This document shows positions 27,912-36,874 of a DNA stretch of 64,000 nt, piece by piece (position 1 is the first letter of the stretch; the number at the start of each line of letters is the position of its first letter). The notes beneath the pieces are model-generated. The model had not been told where the DNA came from, made no database searches, and saw only the letters and a list, made by a program, of their open reading frames with translations. Source of the stretch: Ignavibacteriales bacterium (GTDB taxonomy: Bacteria > Bacteroidota > Ignavibacteria > Tepidaquicellales > Tepidaquicellaceae); assembly GCA_020635255.1 (NCBI GenBank), contig JACKAC010000001.1:1403501-1467500 (forward strand), read 5' to 3'. The position numbers were made by a program, and so were the translations under genes.

Positions 27912-28795
27912 CTTTTTTTGCTTAAAAAACGGTTTATATCTTCGTATTGCTTATCGGATAAACTACCTTTTTCTTTAGCTACTTTCGAGGTCAATTTGCT
28001 TGCCTCTTTGTAAAACGCTTCCATTTCGGGCAGGTGCTTCTTTAAATACTCCACATGCGCGGATATTGTTTCCATGTCATTCCTCTCGACCGGACCCGTT
28101 AGCGACCCTGCCGTGCCGTTTCTATTTATGTTCTTGAGCGTCTGCTTTATTATGCCCTTATACACACTATACGCGTCGACGTCATTTATCCCGGCTTTAC
28201 TCAGTACATCAGACAATACCGCAATATTCGTTACAAGGAAGTTCGACGCTATTACGCTGGCTAAATGATACAGTGGTTTCTTCGCTGACACGATTTCCAG
28301 CACCCCAGATCCCAGCTTCTTTGCGGCCTTGTTAAGAAATTTCTTTACTTCCTCATCTCCTTCTATTCCGAAATATATCCCTTTTAATAACCTCTGATTC
28401 TTAAAACTAACTCCGCTGAATGTCTGTATCGGATGAAATGACCCTGTCAATGCGCCCTTTCTCTTTAAACCGCTCAGCGCGCGTGACGGAACCGACCCGC
28501 TTGTATGAATGAACATCTTACCTTCTACATCCGCGCCTGTTGCTTTGATCTCATCCACCGCTTCTTTCAACTGCGCGTCCCTCACCGTTATAAATACGAT
28601 TGAAGACTTATCCAGTATCTCCTGCGACAATGTAAATGATATCTTACTGCCTTTGATCTTCTTTGACACTTTTCCGAGTATCTTCTCGTCTCTGCCTACC
28701 AGGTATTTCACCTTATACCCGGCATCAGCCAGCTCTATCGCCAGCGCTGAACCCGTCTTTCCTACTCCTAATATGCAGATCTTTTTTTTCTTCAC
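27908..28795 (-). CDS. Rossmann-fold oxidoreductase-like protein with DUF2520 domain
   Basis: 295 residues. The N-terminal NAD(P)-binding Rossmann motif is ILGVGKTGSALAIELADAG, and the body matches the Rossmann-like plus DUF2520 family (HTSGSVPSRALSGLKRKGALTGSFHPIQTF, given here as HTSGSVPSRAL and GSFHPIQTF). These proteins resemble ketopantoate or pyrroline-carboxylate reductases, but the substrate is not established. It sits between dtd and the beta-barrel gene. Confidence 0.82.
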   Translation of the reverse strand: MKKKKICILGVGKTGSALAIELADAGYKVKYLVGRDEKILGKVSKKIKGSKISFTLSQEILDKSSIVFITVRDAQLKEAVDEIKATGADVEGKMFIHTSGSVPSRALSGLKRKGALTGSFHPIQTFSGVSFKNQRLLKGIYFGIEGDEEVKKFLNKAAKKLGSGVLEIVSAKKPLYHLASVIASNFLVTNIAVLSDVLSKAGINDVDAYSVYKGIIKQTLKNINRNGTAGSLTGPVERNDMETISAHVEYLKKHLPEMEAFYKEASKLTSKVAKEKGSLSDKQYEDINRFLSKKR

Positions 28796-28796
28796 A

Positions 28797-29243
28797 CTAT
28801 TTATCTAAAATTATCGTTACAGGACCTTCGTTTACAAGCGACACTTTCATCTCTGCCGCAAATACACCTGTCTTTATCTTCTCCGCCTGATAGTACTCTT
28901 TCATTTCTTTAACGATAAACTCGTACAATTCATTCGCCCTTCCCGGCTCCTCTGCCATTGTAAAGCTCGGTCTGTTACCGCTCTTACTGTCATCCGTACA
29001 CAGAGTGAATTGCGATATAACCAGCACCTCACCGTCCACGTCACGCAGTCCAAGGTTCATCTTCCCCGCATCATCCTGGAATATCCTCAGGTCAATTATC
29101 TTTTTTGCAAGTGGCGATGCGTTTGCTTCACCATCCCCCTTCTTTATCCCGAGCAAAACAAGGTACCCTTGTCCTATCGAACTGTATTCCTTTCCATCTA
29201 TCTCTACGCTCGCTTCCGATACCCTCTGTATCACCGCTATCAA
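28797..29243 (-). CDS. dtd: D-aminoacyl-tRNA deacylase
   Basis: 148 residues, the exact family length. Removes D-amino acids wrongly loaded on tRNA. Motifs visible: MIAVIQRVSEASV, the active-site region VISQFTLCTD and the substrate-recognition loop around GNRPSFTMAEEP, plus NEGPVTIILDK at the end. It overlaps prmC by 4 nt and lies 1 nt before the DUF2520 gene. Confidence 0.95.
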   Translation of the reverse strand: MIAVIQRVSEASVEIDGKEYSSIGQGYLVLLGIKKGDGEANASPLAKKIIDLRIFQDDAGKMNLGLRDVDGEVLVISQFTLCTDDSKSGNRPSFTMAEEPGRANELYEFIVKEMKEYYQAEKIKTGVFAAEMKVSLVNEGPVTIILDK

Positions 29244-30163
29244 ACCGTCACCTCCATGATCCTTTCTATCCCGTTAAGATCTTTATAAAAACTATACTCT
29301 CTTATTCCTTCTTCTTTCAATAGTCTTTCCAGTTCATCCTTCTGTCCGAATCCTATCTCGCAAAATATCTTCGACCCGTTTTTCATTTCCTTTGACTGTT
29401 CTATGAATTTCCTGTAAAAAGTCATCCCATCGCCGTTATCCGTAAGCGCGCATTCCGGCTCATGTTCGAGTATCTCTTTGGATAATTCACTGTACTCATC
29501 CTGTGAGACATACGGCGGATTCGACACCAGATAATCAGTTTCATTATTTACTATCACTGAATCCAATACATTGCCGGTCTTTATCTCTATTCTCCCATCT
29601 ATTAAGTGATTATATACCAGGTTCTCTAATGCAGTATCAACTGCCTCTTGTGATATGTCGTATGCGGTTATGTGATAGTTTATTTCCATTTTTTGTAACT
29701 CTTTGCCTAAAGCCCCAGCTATACATCCTGAACCCGTTCCTGCTTCCACAATGTTCACATCATTCTTTCCTGACTGTCTTATATCCTCCAGCACTTTCTC
29801 CACCAATAGCTCCGTTTCCGGTCGCGGTATCAGTACAGACGGGTTCACCTTAATGTCATACCCGTAAAAATTCACGCTCCCCATTATATACTGCAACGGT
29901 TCGCCAATCAGCCTTCTTTCGAGGAAATTATTATACCTGTCGAGTTCACTTCCCTGCATCACTTTGTCACCGATTCTCCTTAACTCAGTCCTCTTGCAAT
30001 CCAGCATATCGGAAAGAAATATCTCGACATTCGCCCTGGCTTCGTCTACGCCTCCCTTTTCCAGCAATTCAACCCCGTAATCTACTGCATCGCTGACCGT
30101 GAATATTCCTGCCTTATTTAAATGCTGACGGTTTTTTGTCGCCTCCATAAACCACCACTCCAT
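29240..30163 (-). CDS. prmC: Release factor glutamine N5-methyltransferase
   Basis: 307 residues. Methylates the GGQ glutamine of peptide chain release factors. The AdoMet motif is VEAGTGSGCIAGAL and the catalytic tetrapeptide is NPPY in LVSNPPYVSQ. The YIMGSVNFYGYDIKV and VLIPRPETE motifs are typical. The start is not certain: ATG at 30163 gives an odd MEWWF opening, and ATG at 30148, with GGAG about 12 nt upstream, may be the true one. Either way it overlaps the upstream amidohydrolase gene by 35-50 nt. Confidence 0.93.
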   Translation of the reverse strand: MEWWFMEATKNRQHLNKAGIFTVSDAVDYGVELLEKGGVDEARANVEIFLSDMLDCKRTELRRIGDKVMQGSELDRYNNFLERRLIGEPLQYIMGSVNFYGYDIKVNPSVLIPRPETELLVEKVLEDIRQSGKNDVNIVEAGTGSGCIAGALGKELQKMEINYHITAYDISQEAVDTALENLVYNHLIDGRIEIKTGNVLDSVIVNNETDYLVSNPPYVSQDEYSELSKEILEHEPECALTDNGDGMTFYRKFIEQSKEMKNGSKIFCEIGFGQKDELERLLKEEGIREYSFYKDLNGIERIMEVTV

Positions 30164-31802
30164 TTACAATTGTTTTAAGCACCTTCGTTTCCAGCAGGTT
30201 CTTACTGTCGGCAAATATATCATTTGATATTACAATCATATCTGCGTACTTATCTTTCTCTATAGAACCTCTGAACTTTTCTTCAAACGCCGAATACGCC
30301 GCCCATACTGTGTAAGCCCTTATCGCATCCTGCAGTGATATCTTTTGATTTTGATTTGGTATCTTCACACTGTCGCTTCCTATCACCGACCTCGTCGTAA
30401 GATAATACATCTGCACGAACGGATTCAGTATGTGGAACGGAAAGTCCGATCCTGCCGTTATCTTTCCGGCAGACTGTATCAATGAATTCCACAGGCCCAG
30501 GTTCTTCTCATTGCTCTCATTTATCAAAAACGGCAGTATCTGCGCGTCCGATATACAAACTTCCGGCCTTATCGAAGGAATAACCTTGAGATCTTTTATC
30601 CTTGTCAGATCTTTCTCTCTCACGAACTCACTCTGCTCCAATACCGTCCTGTGATCCTCCGGCTTCACGTCTCGCACTACCCGCTCTATTGCATCGAGAC
30701 TCTTCTCAACTCCCAGGTCGCCCACTGCCTTCACCCTTAGCTGAAATCCTTTCTCTAATCCTCTCTTAAATACACTCTCTATTTGTGTATCGGAATCATA
30801 TGGAGTTTTTCTTTTTGGATCGTTCTTATACTCGTCTATCATAGCCGCATCCTGCAGTTCGAATGCCCCGTCATAATCCATGGAAACAGACCTTATCGTC
30901 AGCTTATCTTTATAGTTTACTTCTATTCCCTTTTCTAAATACTTCTCGAATCCTTCATCACCGCCTGTTAATACCGCGTAAACCCCAACCGGGAATTTAC
31001 CCTCGTCTATCAATCCTCGAATCGTTTCTATTCCGTCACTTGTGAGATACCTATCCTGAACTTCTGTTATACCCCAGCTGAGTAATTCATTGCCCGCATC
31101 CGAAAGCAGTTTCTTTTGTCTGTCTATTGTTAATTCCGGTATGATTTTCCTTACCAGGTCCATAGCTGAACCCGCAAGAATCCCTATCAACTGACCGCTC
31201 TCTTCATCTACTAATATCTCGCCATTCTCGGGAGATTGTGTCTCAGGCGTTATCCCCGCGGTTTGGAATAATTTCGAGTTACCCCATAATGCTATGTTCA
31301 AATTATCGATAAGGTATATATTCTTATCTGTGGATACTTCGTCTAATGTTTCCTTTGTTATCAGCTCGAGATCCTCTTCAGGGAATAATTCCGGGTTAAA
31401 TCCGTAACCACCTATCCATTCCTCGCCACTGCTGGTTGCTATTTTATCCTTCAAAAGCTTCTTAATCTGCTCGACACTCGTAGCGCCCGCTAAATTTACC
31501 AGATCCAGATTTCTCGAATAAATAAACAAATTCCCATCGGTATCTATCAATCCCGGCAAAACTATCTTCCCGCCAAGGTCTACGGTCTCGCTTCCTTTAT
31601 ATTTTTCCGATATTTCCGATGTAGTCCCCACATCCAGTATTTTCCCATCCTTTATCGCTACAGCCTCAACCACGCTGTTTTTATCATCCATTGTGTATAT
31701 TTTGCCGTTTGTGTACACTACATCCGGGTTAGTTGAGCACCCCGTTAGCCAAAATATACCTATAATCAATAATATCGCAGGAATTACCTTTCTAAAGCTC
31801 AT
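30114..31802 (-). CDS. YtcJ-like amidohydrolase lipoprotein, metal ligands lost
   Basis: 562 residues. A lipoprotein signal ends in LTGC (Cys22). The fold is that of amidohydrolase family 3 (DVVYTNGKIYTMD, VLPGLIDTDG, ALWGNS, AVGD, AGSDFPF). The metal site is gone: the HxH after PGLID reads Asp89-Gly-Asn91, the carboxylated Lys position near DYDG is Ser307, the His before AVGD is Lys358, and the His of EHA is Gln390. Only Asp453 of GSDFP remains. It is most likely a membrane-anchored non-enzyme, or an enzyme with a different chemistry. It is the first gene of the minus-strand run. Confidence 0.83.
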   Translation of the reverse strand: MSFRKVIPAILLIIGIFWLTGCSTNPDVVYTNGKIYTMDDKNSVVEAVAIKDGKILDVGTTSEISEKYKGSETVDLGGKIVLPGLIDTDGNLFIYSRNLDLVNLAGATSVEQIKKLLKDKIATSSGEEWIGGYGFNPELFPEEDLELITKETLDEVSTDKNIYLIDNLNIALWGNSKLFQTAGITPETQSPENGEILVDEESGQLIGILAGSAMDLVRKIIPELTIDRQKKLLSDAGNELLSWGITEVQDRYLTSDGIETIRGLIDEGKFPVGVYAVLTGGDEGFEKYLEKGIEVNYKDKLTIRSVSMDYDGAFELQDAAMIDEYKNDPKRKTPYDSDTQIESVFKRGLEKGFQLRVKAVGDLGVEKSLDAIERVVRDVKPEDHRTVLEQSEFVREKDLTRIKDLKVIPSIRPEVCISDAQILPFLINESNEKNLGLWNSLIQSAGKITAGSDFPFHILNPFVQMYYLTTRSVIGSDSVKIPNQNQKISLQDAIRAYTVWAAYSAFEEKFRGSIEKDKYADMIVISNDIFADSKNLLETKVLKTIVNGVVVYGGDKKPSAFK

Positions 31803-32003
31803 TAAGTAATTGTTTATTTTAGTAAATGATTGTCAAAAATACTAAATTAACCCTTCAATTAAAATGGAATAAATTGATTCCGCTAATTGCTCTAATTTGC
31901 ATTTTTTTAATAATGTTATGATAATTAATTAAAGAATAAAATTAAGAGATTAGTATTGAATTATAGGAATTAATTAGATAATTTTGAAAAAATATAGAGA
32001 ATT

Positions 32004-32447
32004 ATGAAAAAGTCCTTCTCAATGAAAAAACTGTATTACTCCATCAGCGAGGTGAGCAAGATCACCGAACTGGAGCAATACGTTCTCAGGTACTGGGAAA
32101 CTGAATTTGAACAACTGAAACCGGCTAAAAATCTCGCCGGGAACAGGATATATACAAATAAGGACATAAAGCTCATTCTCTATATCAAAAAGCTCCTTCG
32201 TGAAGAAAAATACACTATCGAAGGCGCGAAAAAACTACTCAAGAACTATACTGCAAAAGAGCAGGAATCCGACTCCGAAAAGAAGTCCCTTGCTTCTTCT
32301 AAGCCGGAAAACTACAAAAGTGAACTTTCTCTATTCAATCCCGAAGAAGGAGAAAACGAAGAATCCCTTAAAAAGGAAAATAAACTGCTCAAAAAGGATC
32401 TGCAGGAGATCAAATCGCTCCTTTCAGACCTGCTTAATGGATTATAA
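32004..32447 (+). CDS. MerR-family transcriptional regulator
   Basis: 147 residues. Residues about 8-75 are a MerR winged helix (YYSISEVSKITELEQYVLRYWE, split as YYSISEVSKI and VLRYWETEF), followed by an acidic linker and a short C-terminal coiled coil (KKENKLLKKDLQEIKSLLSDLL). It has no effector-binding domain, as in the small MerR proteins of Bacteroidota. It is divergent from the amidohydrolase gene across a 201-nt AT-rich region with no recognised operator. Confidence 0.85.
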   Translation: MKKSFSMKKLYYSISEVSKITELEQYVLRYWETEFEQLKPAKNLAGNRIYTNKDIKLILYIKKLLREEKYTIEGAKKLLKNYTAKEQESDSEKKSLASSKPENYKSELSLFNPEEGENEESLKKENKLLKKDLQEIKSLLSDLLNGL

Positions 32448-32493
32448 TAAGTTTTCGTAAGGCTCCCGTTTTTATTTTTTTAAAGTTAATTTA

Positions 32494-32517
32494 CCCTTAG
32501 ATAATACCATCTAAGGG
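32494..32517 (+). repeat. Perfect 9-bp hairpin in the leader of the propeller gene
   Basis: CCCTTAGAT / ATCTAAGGG with a 6-nt loop, 38 nt before the next ATG. No T run follows, so it is not an ordinary terminator; it could stabilise the mRNA 5' end or be an operator. Confidence 0.5.
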
Positions 32518-32555
32518 AACGATTTGTTAATTTTAAATAATAACTGGAGATTAAA

Positions 32556-34190
32556 ATGAGAAAAATCTACCTTCCTTTAATATTCTTTATCTTCATTCTT
32601 AGCTCTAATTCATATTCACAATTTGTAAGCTGGCATCAATCTTACAACGGTACGGGAAACGGAACGGATGTTTCTACATCGCTTGTGATGTCGAGTAATA
32701 GCTCTAAAATTGCATCTACGGTGTCGGGTTATACTTTTAATGGATCCAACCTTGATATTAGAACTATACAATATCGGTATTCCGGAAGTTTTAATTGGGG
32801 CACAACAACCGACAGGGGCGGTGACGATGCGGTATATGACCTGGCGCTATCACCGGATACTAATTTTATTTATGCGGTAGGTTATAGTGAAGACACAACT
32901 ACCGGGAAAGACATCATCCTGATCAAATACAAAGAGTCGAATGGTGCGGTAATTTGGACGAGATATTATAACAGGAATGGAGCAGGAGATGATGAAGCAT
33001 TCTCACTAATTATTGACAGGGCAAGTAATATTTTCATTGCAGGATATAGCGACGAAATTGCTGGAACCGGGCATGATTTTACCGCGCTCAAATATGACTC
33101 GGCTGGTAATCTCATATGGGCTCGTCACCACAACGCTTTTAATAACGGATTTGATGAAGCACTGGAGGTTAAGCTGGATTCTACAGCTACTCCATATTTC
33201 ACTGGCAGGTTCGATAATGGCGGCAATATTGATTATGGAACTGTTAAGTATGATTCGAGTGGTAACTTCCGCTGGGCAAAATCATATAACGGAGGCTTTA
33301 ATGGAAATGATTACGCTGTGGGACTCGGCGTAAGTCAACCTACTGGAGATATTTATGTGACGGGTTACAGCGATACAACGGGAGGATTCGATTTCGTTAC
33401 TATCAAATATGATTCAGCTGGACAGGTAATATGGCTCGATAAGCATAATGGTTCCGGTGACGGTAATGACTATGCTTCTCAGATTGAAGTTGATCATAAT
33501 GGCAATATTATCGTTGCGGGAACAACATATGGCGGTACAACTAATAAACAGGAATATACCACGATAAAGTACTTCCCAAACGGAACCCGTGACTGGACAA
33601 ATGTTTTGAACAGTACTTTTAATGATAACGATAGTGTTACTGCAATCCATATCAATGAGATTAATTGCGTTTACGTTACCGGCACCAGCAAAGGAAGTTC
33701 TAATTATAATTTTGTTACGGTATTGTACAATACTGCCGGCTGGACACACTGGAGTAATACCGTAAATAGCCTTAATAATGGCGAAGATGTGCCGAGATCT
33801 ATTAAATCTATTAAAACCGATGCTACTATTACAGGTACCAGGGAAATTGCAGGAAACTACGACTATTACACCTTTTTGTATGGCGGAATTATTGACAATG
33901 TAAATATTGTTTCGTACTCTGTCCCGGATAACTATTCCTTATCGCAAAATTATCCTAATCCTTTTAACCCGTCCACAAAGATAAGGTTCGGTATTCAACA
34001 CTCTACTAGTGCTGATATAACCATTTATGATATTATGGGCAGAAAAGTGGAAAACATATTACAAAAACAACTCACCCCGGGAACATATGAAGTAAAATGG
34101 GACGCTTCTAAATACTCCAGCGGTGTTTACTTTTATAGATTTACCACTCCGGGGTTTTCCGACATGAAAAAAATGATTCTTCTTAAATAA
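32556..34190 (+). CDS. T9SS-exported beta-propeller-like (SBBP repeat) protein
   Basis: 544 residues with a signal peptide (near SYSQF). The body is built of about seven repeats of roughly 50 residues with the motif YDSAGN.IWARHHNG...D.A, where the tail of one unit reads IYVTGYSD, as in SBBP/beta-propeller proteins. The last 80 residues are a canonical type A sorting domain (NYPNPFNPSTKIRF ... GVYFYRF). It is therefore cargo of the T9SS and probably anchored on the surface. A good terminator follows at 34219. Confidence 0.9.
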   Translation: MRKIYLPLIFFIFILSSNSYSQFVSWHQSYNGTGNGTDVSTSLVMSSNSSKIASTVSGYTFNGSNLDIRTIQYRYSGSFNWGTTTDRGGDDAVYDLALSPDTNFIYAVGYSEDTTTGKDIILIKYKESNGAVIWTRYYNRNGAGDDEAFSLIIDRASNIFIAGYSDEIAGTGHDFTALKYDSAGNLIWARHHNAFNNGFDEALEVKLDSTATPYFTGRFDNGGNIDYGTVKYDSSGNFRWAKSYNGGFNGNDYAVGLGVSQPTGDIYVTGYSDTTGGFDFVTIKYDSAGQVIWLDKHNGSGDGNDYASQIEVDHNGNIIVAGTTYGGTTNKQEYTTIKYFPNGTRDWTNVLNSTFNDNDSVTAIHINEINCVYVTGTSKGSSNYNFVTVLYNTAGWTHWSNTVNSLNNGEDVPRSIKSIKTDATITGTREIAGNYDYYTFLYGGIIDNVNIVSYSVPDNYSLSQNYPNPFNPSTKIRFGIQHSTSADITIYDIMGRKVENILQKQLTPGTYEVKWDASKYSSGVYFYRFTTPGFSDMKKMILLK

Positions 34191-34218
34191 TTCTTACGAC
34201 TTTTTACACTTCTTTTAT

Positions 34219-34253
34219 AAACCGGTGTTGGTATTTTACAACATCGGTTTTTT
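34219..34253 (+). terminator. Rho-independent terminator
   Basis: A 12-pair stem (AAACCGGTGTTG / CAACATCGGTTT, one G-T) with an 8-nt loop and a T run, 15 nt before the cydA ATG. Confidence 0.85.
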
Positions 34254-34268
34254 ATTTAAATAGATTGA

Positions 34269-35582
34269 ATGGAAGACCTTCTCGCTGCGCGCCTCCAAAT
34301 GGCGGTCTCACTTGGATTTCACATCATTTTCGCATGTATTGGTATGTCTATGCCCTTCCTTATGGCTGTCGCCGAATGGAAATATAACCGCACCGGTGAT
34401 AAAGTATATCTCGACCTTACTAAAGCATGGTCCAAAGGCGTTGCTATCTTCTTTGCGACTGGCGCAGTATCGGGAACTGTCCTTTCATTTGAGCTCGGTC
34501 TTCTCTGGCCTAAATTCATGGATCACGCCGGTCCTATTATCGGAATGCCCTTCTCTCTCGAAGGAACGGCGTTCTTTCTCGAAGCTATCGCGTTAGGGCT
34601 TTATCTCTATGGCTGGAATCGTGTCAACAAGTGGGCGCACTGGGTTTTTGGTTTGATAATCGGTGTCAGCGGTGTCGCATCAGGCATATTTGTAGTTTCC
34701 GCTAACTCATGGATGAATAGCCCTACCGGGTTCGACTGGGTTGACGGTAAAGCAATTAATGTCGATCCCGTTGCCGCTATGTTCAATCCCGCGTGGCTCT
34801 CTCAGGCGCATCATATGATACTCGCCGCTTTTGTTGCAACTGCATTTGCAGTAGCCGGTATTCACGCTTTCTTGCTAATTAGAAACCCCGGTCATGAACT
34901 TCACAAACGCGCTTTAAAGATCGCTATGATGTTTGCCGCTGTCTTTGCATTACTGCAGCCAATTAGCGGAGATCTTTCAGCTAAATTCGTCGCTCGCAAT
35001 CAACCGCTAAAGCTCGCTGCAATGGAGGGATTGTTCAAGACTACGACACACGCGCCTCTTACTATCGGCGGTATCCCCGACATGAAAGAGAAAAAGATGA
35101 ACTTCGGTATTGAGATACCCGGCGGTTTGAGCTTCCTCGCATTTGAAGATTTTAACGCCGAAGTAAAAGGTCTGGACGCTTTCCCGGAAGACGAGTGGCC
35201 TCCCGTACCTATTGTGCATATCTCATTCCAGATAATGGTCGGGATTGGCTCTATTCTAGCGTTAATTGGGGTTCTGTATCTATACTTCTTATTCCGTAAG
35301 AAGAACCAGATGTTTAATAAGTGGTATCTTAAATTGCTCTTTCTCTGCACACCGCTCGGGTTTATTGCGGTTGAAGCAGGCTGGTTCGTCACCGAGGTCG
35401 GCAGACAGCCGTGGATCATTTACGGCATTATGAAAACAAAAGACTCGCTGACTTCTATGCCCGGGCTTACTTACACTCTTATACTCTATACTGTTTTATA
35501 CCTTATACTATCATTTATTGTAGCGTGGCTTATGTACAGACAAATAAAAGCATTACACATTAAATATTCCGCAGATGCTTGA
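34269..35582 (+). CDS. cydA: Cytochrome bd oxidase subunit I
   Basis: 437 residues. Carries the hemes of the bd quinol oxidase in the inner membrane. Likely heme ligands are His18 (GFHIIFA) and His181 or His182 (QAHHMIL); the conserved GRQPWIIYG near the C-terminus is present. The quinol-binding Q loop (about 230-310) is short, as in the Bacillus-like group and unlike the long-loop E. coli form. It overlaps cydB by 8 nt. No cydX-type small subunit was found. Confidence 0.95.
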   Translation: MEDLLAARLQMAVSLGFHIIFACIGMSMPFLMAVAEWKYNRTGDKVYLDLTKAWSKGVAIFFATGAVSGTVLSFELGLLWPKFMDHAGPIIGMPFSLEGTAFFLEAIALGLYLYGWNRVNKWAHWVFGLIIGVSGVASGIFVVSANSWMNSPTGFDWVDGKAINVDPVAAMFNPAWLSQAHHMILAAFVATAFAVAGIHAFLLIRNPGHELHKRALKIAMMFAAVFALLQPISGDLSAKFVARNQPLKLAAMEGLFKTTTHAPLTIGGIPDMKEKKMNFGIEIPGGLSFLAFEDFNAEVKGLDAFPEDEWPPVPIVHISFQIMVGIGSILALIGVLYLYFLFRKKNQMFNKWYLKLLFLCTPLGFIAVEAGWFVTEVGRQPWIIYGIMKTKDSLTSMPGLTYTLILYTVLYLILSFIVAWLMYRQIKALHIKYSADA

Positions 35583-36585
35583 GGTGGTAATAATATTCCT
35601 GGGATTATCCCTTTTGCTTTATGTGCTGTTTGGAGGCGCTGACTTCGGCGGAGGCATTATCGAACTCGTATTCGCGCGCCGTATAAAAGAACCGCAAAAG
35701 CTCATCATAGACCGGGCTATTGCTCCTGTGTGGGAAGCTAACCACATGTGGCTAATTATTGTCGTAGTTATTCTATTTGTAGGTTTCCCGGCTGTTTACT
35801 CGACGATGCTCACGTACCTGCATCTCCCTGTGACAGCATTGCTTGTGGGAATTGTCATCCGCGGAACCGCCTTTACATTCCGCCATTATGACGCTATAAA
35901 AGACAATTCGCAAAAATACTACGAACTGCTTTTCAAACTATCCAGCCTCTGGACATCATTTTTCCTCGGCGTAACGATGGGTGCTATGGTATATGGCAGG
36001 ATCGATCCTGATGGTACTTCGTTCGTAAAACAATTCGTTTCACCCTGGTTTAATCCTTTCTGCATCAGTATCGGAATATTCACTTGCTGTATCTTTGCTT
36101 TTCTCGCCGCGGTATATCTTATTGGCGAATCCGATGACGATGAATCCAGGAAAGTATTTATTAAAATAGGAAAAGTGCTTAATCTCCTTACGGTTATTAC
36201 AGGCGGAACGGTTTTCTTAACGGGCAGGAATAACAGCTTCCATCTGCTCGAAATGTTCCTTAATTCCACGTTTGCGCTCGAGTGCATCGCTCTTGCGACG
36301 CTTTCACTCCCGGTACTCTGGATTGCTCTAAAAAATGGTAAAGGCTTGATAGCCCGCCTCACCGCAGGCTTCCAGATACTAATGATCATGCTGGCTTGGT
36401 ACGCGGTCAATTTCCCTATTGTGCTCAACGTCAACAATACTTCATATATTACGCTCACCGAAAATACTGCCCCGCAATCGACGTTGACAATACTCGCGCT
36501 CGCGCTTTTATTCGGCTCTCTGTTTATACTTCCGTTTCTGTTTTATCTATTGAGGGTATTTAAACTGAATAGGACGGGAAAATAA
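35575..36585 (+). CDS. cydB: Cytochrome bd oxidase subunit II
   Basis: 336 residues with about eight membrane helices. Opening (GLSLLLYVLFGGADFGGGIIE, seen as LLYVLFGGADFGGG) and PVWEANHMWLI are family motifs. Together with CydA it forms the high-affinity oxygen-reducing enzyme. The start lies inside cydA (8-nt overlap). Confidence 0.95.
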   Translation: MLEVVIIFLGLSLLLYVLFGGADFGGGIIELVFARRIKEPQKLIIDRAIAPVWEANHMWLIIVVVILFVGFPAVYSTMLTYLHLPVTALLVGIVIRGTAFTFRHYDAIKDNSQKYYELLFKLSSLWTSFFLGVTMGAMVYGRIDPDGTSFVKQFVSPWFNPFCISIGIFTCCIFAFLAAVYLIGESDDDESRKVFIKIGKVLNLLTVITGGTVFLTGRNNSFHLLEMFLNSTFALECIALATLSLPVLWIALKNGKGLIARLTAGFQILMIMLAWYAVNFPIVLNVNNTSYITLTENTAPQSTLTILALALLFGSLFILPFLFYLLRVFKLNRTGK

Positions 36586-36605
36586 TTCGGTTTGGACAAA
36601 AAAAT

Positions 36606-36702
36606 AGGAGAGATACTTATAAAGGCTGCTCCTAAATCAAAAGGGAGTTTAAAAAGAACGAAAAAGCAACCAATTTCCTTCTAGCGTTATCGTATCTCTC
36701 CT
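36606..36702. repeat. Inverted repeat with 11-bp arms in the cydB-yihY gap
   Basis: AGGAGAGATAC at 36606-36616 and GTATCTCTCCT at 36692-36702 are perfectly complementary and enclose 75 nt. The 289-nt intergenic region has no convincing gene; a 30-residue ORF from TTG 36592 runs through it but has no recognised relatives. The pairing would close a structured RNA of about 97 nt, or mark a small mobile or regulatory element. Confidence 0.5.
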
Positions 36703-36874
36703 GCAAATTATAACAACATCCCTATAGAATTAATTCCACAAAAAGCACTTCATAACTGACTGTAATATCATACCTAAACTCCCCCATTATTGCCGTACAA
36801 CAATTACCATACTTGATTAGGCATAGCATATCTACTTTAGAAATAATAAATTAGCGGACAAAGTTTAAAGCAAT

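Noticed and set aside
36592..36684. 30-residue ORF from a TTG after cydB, possible CydX-like subunit
   Set aside because: Lys-rich and without the hydrophobic helix that CydX needs.
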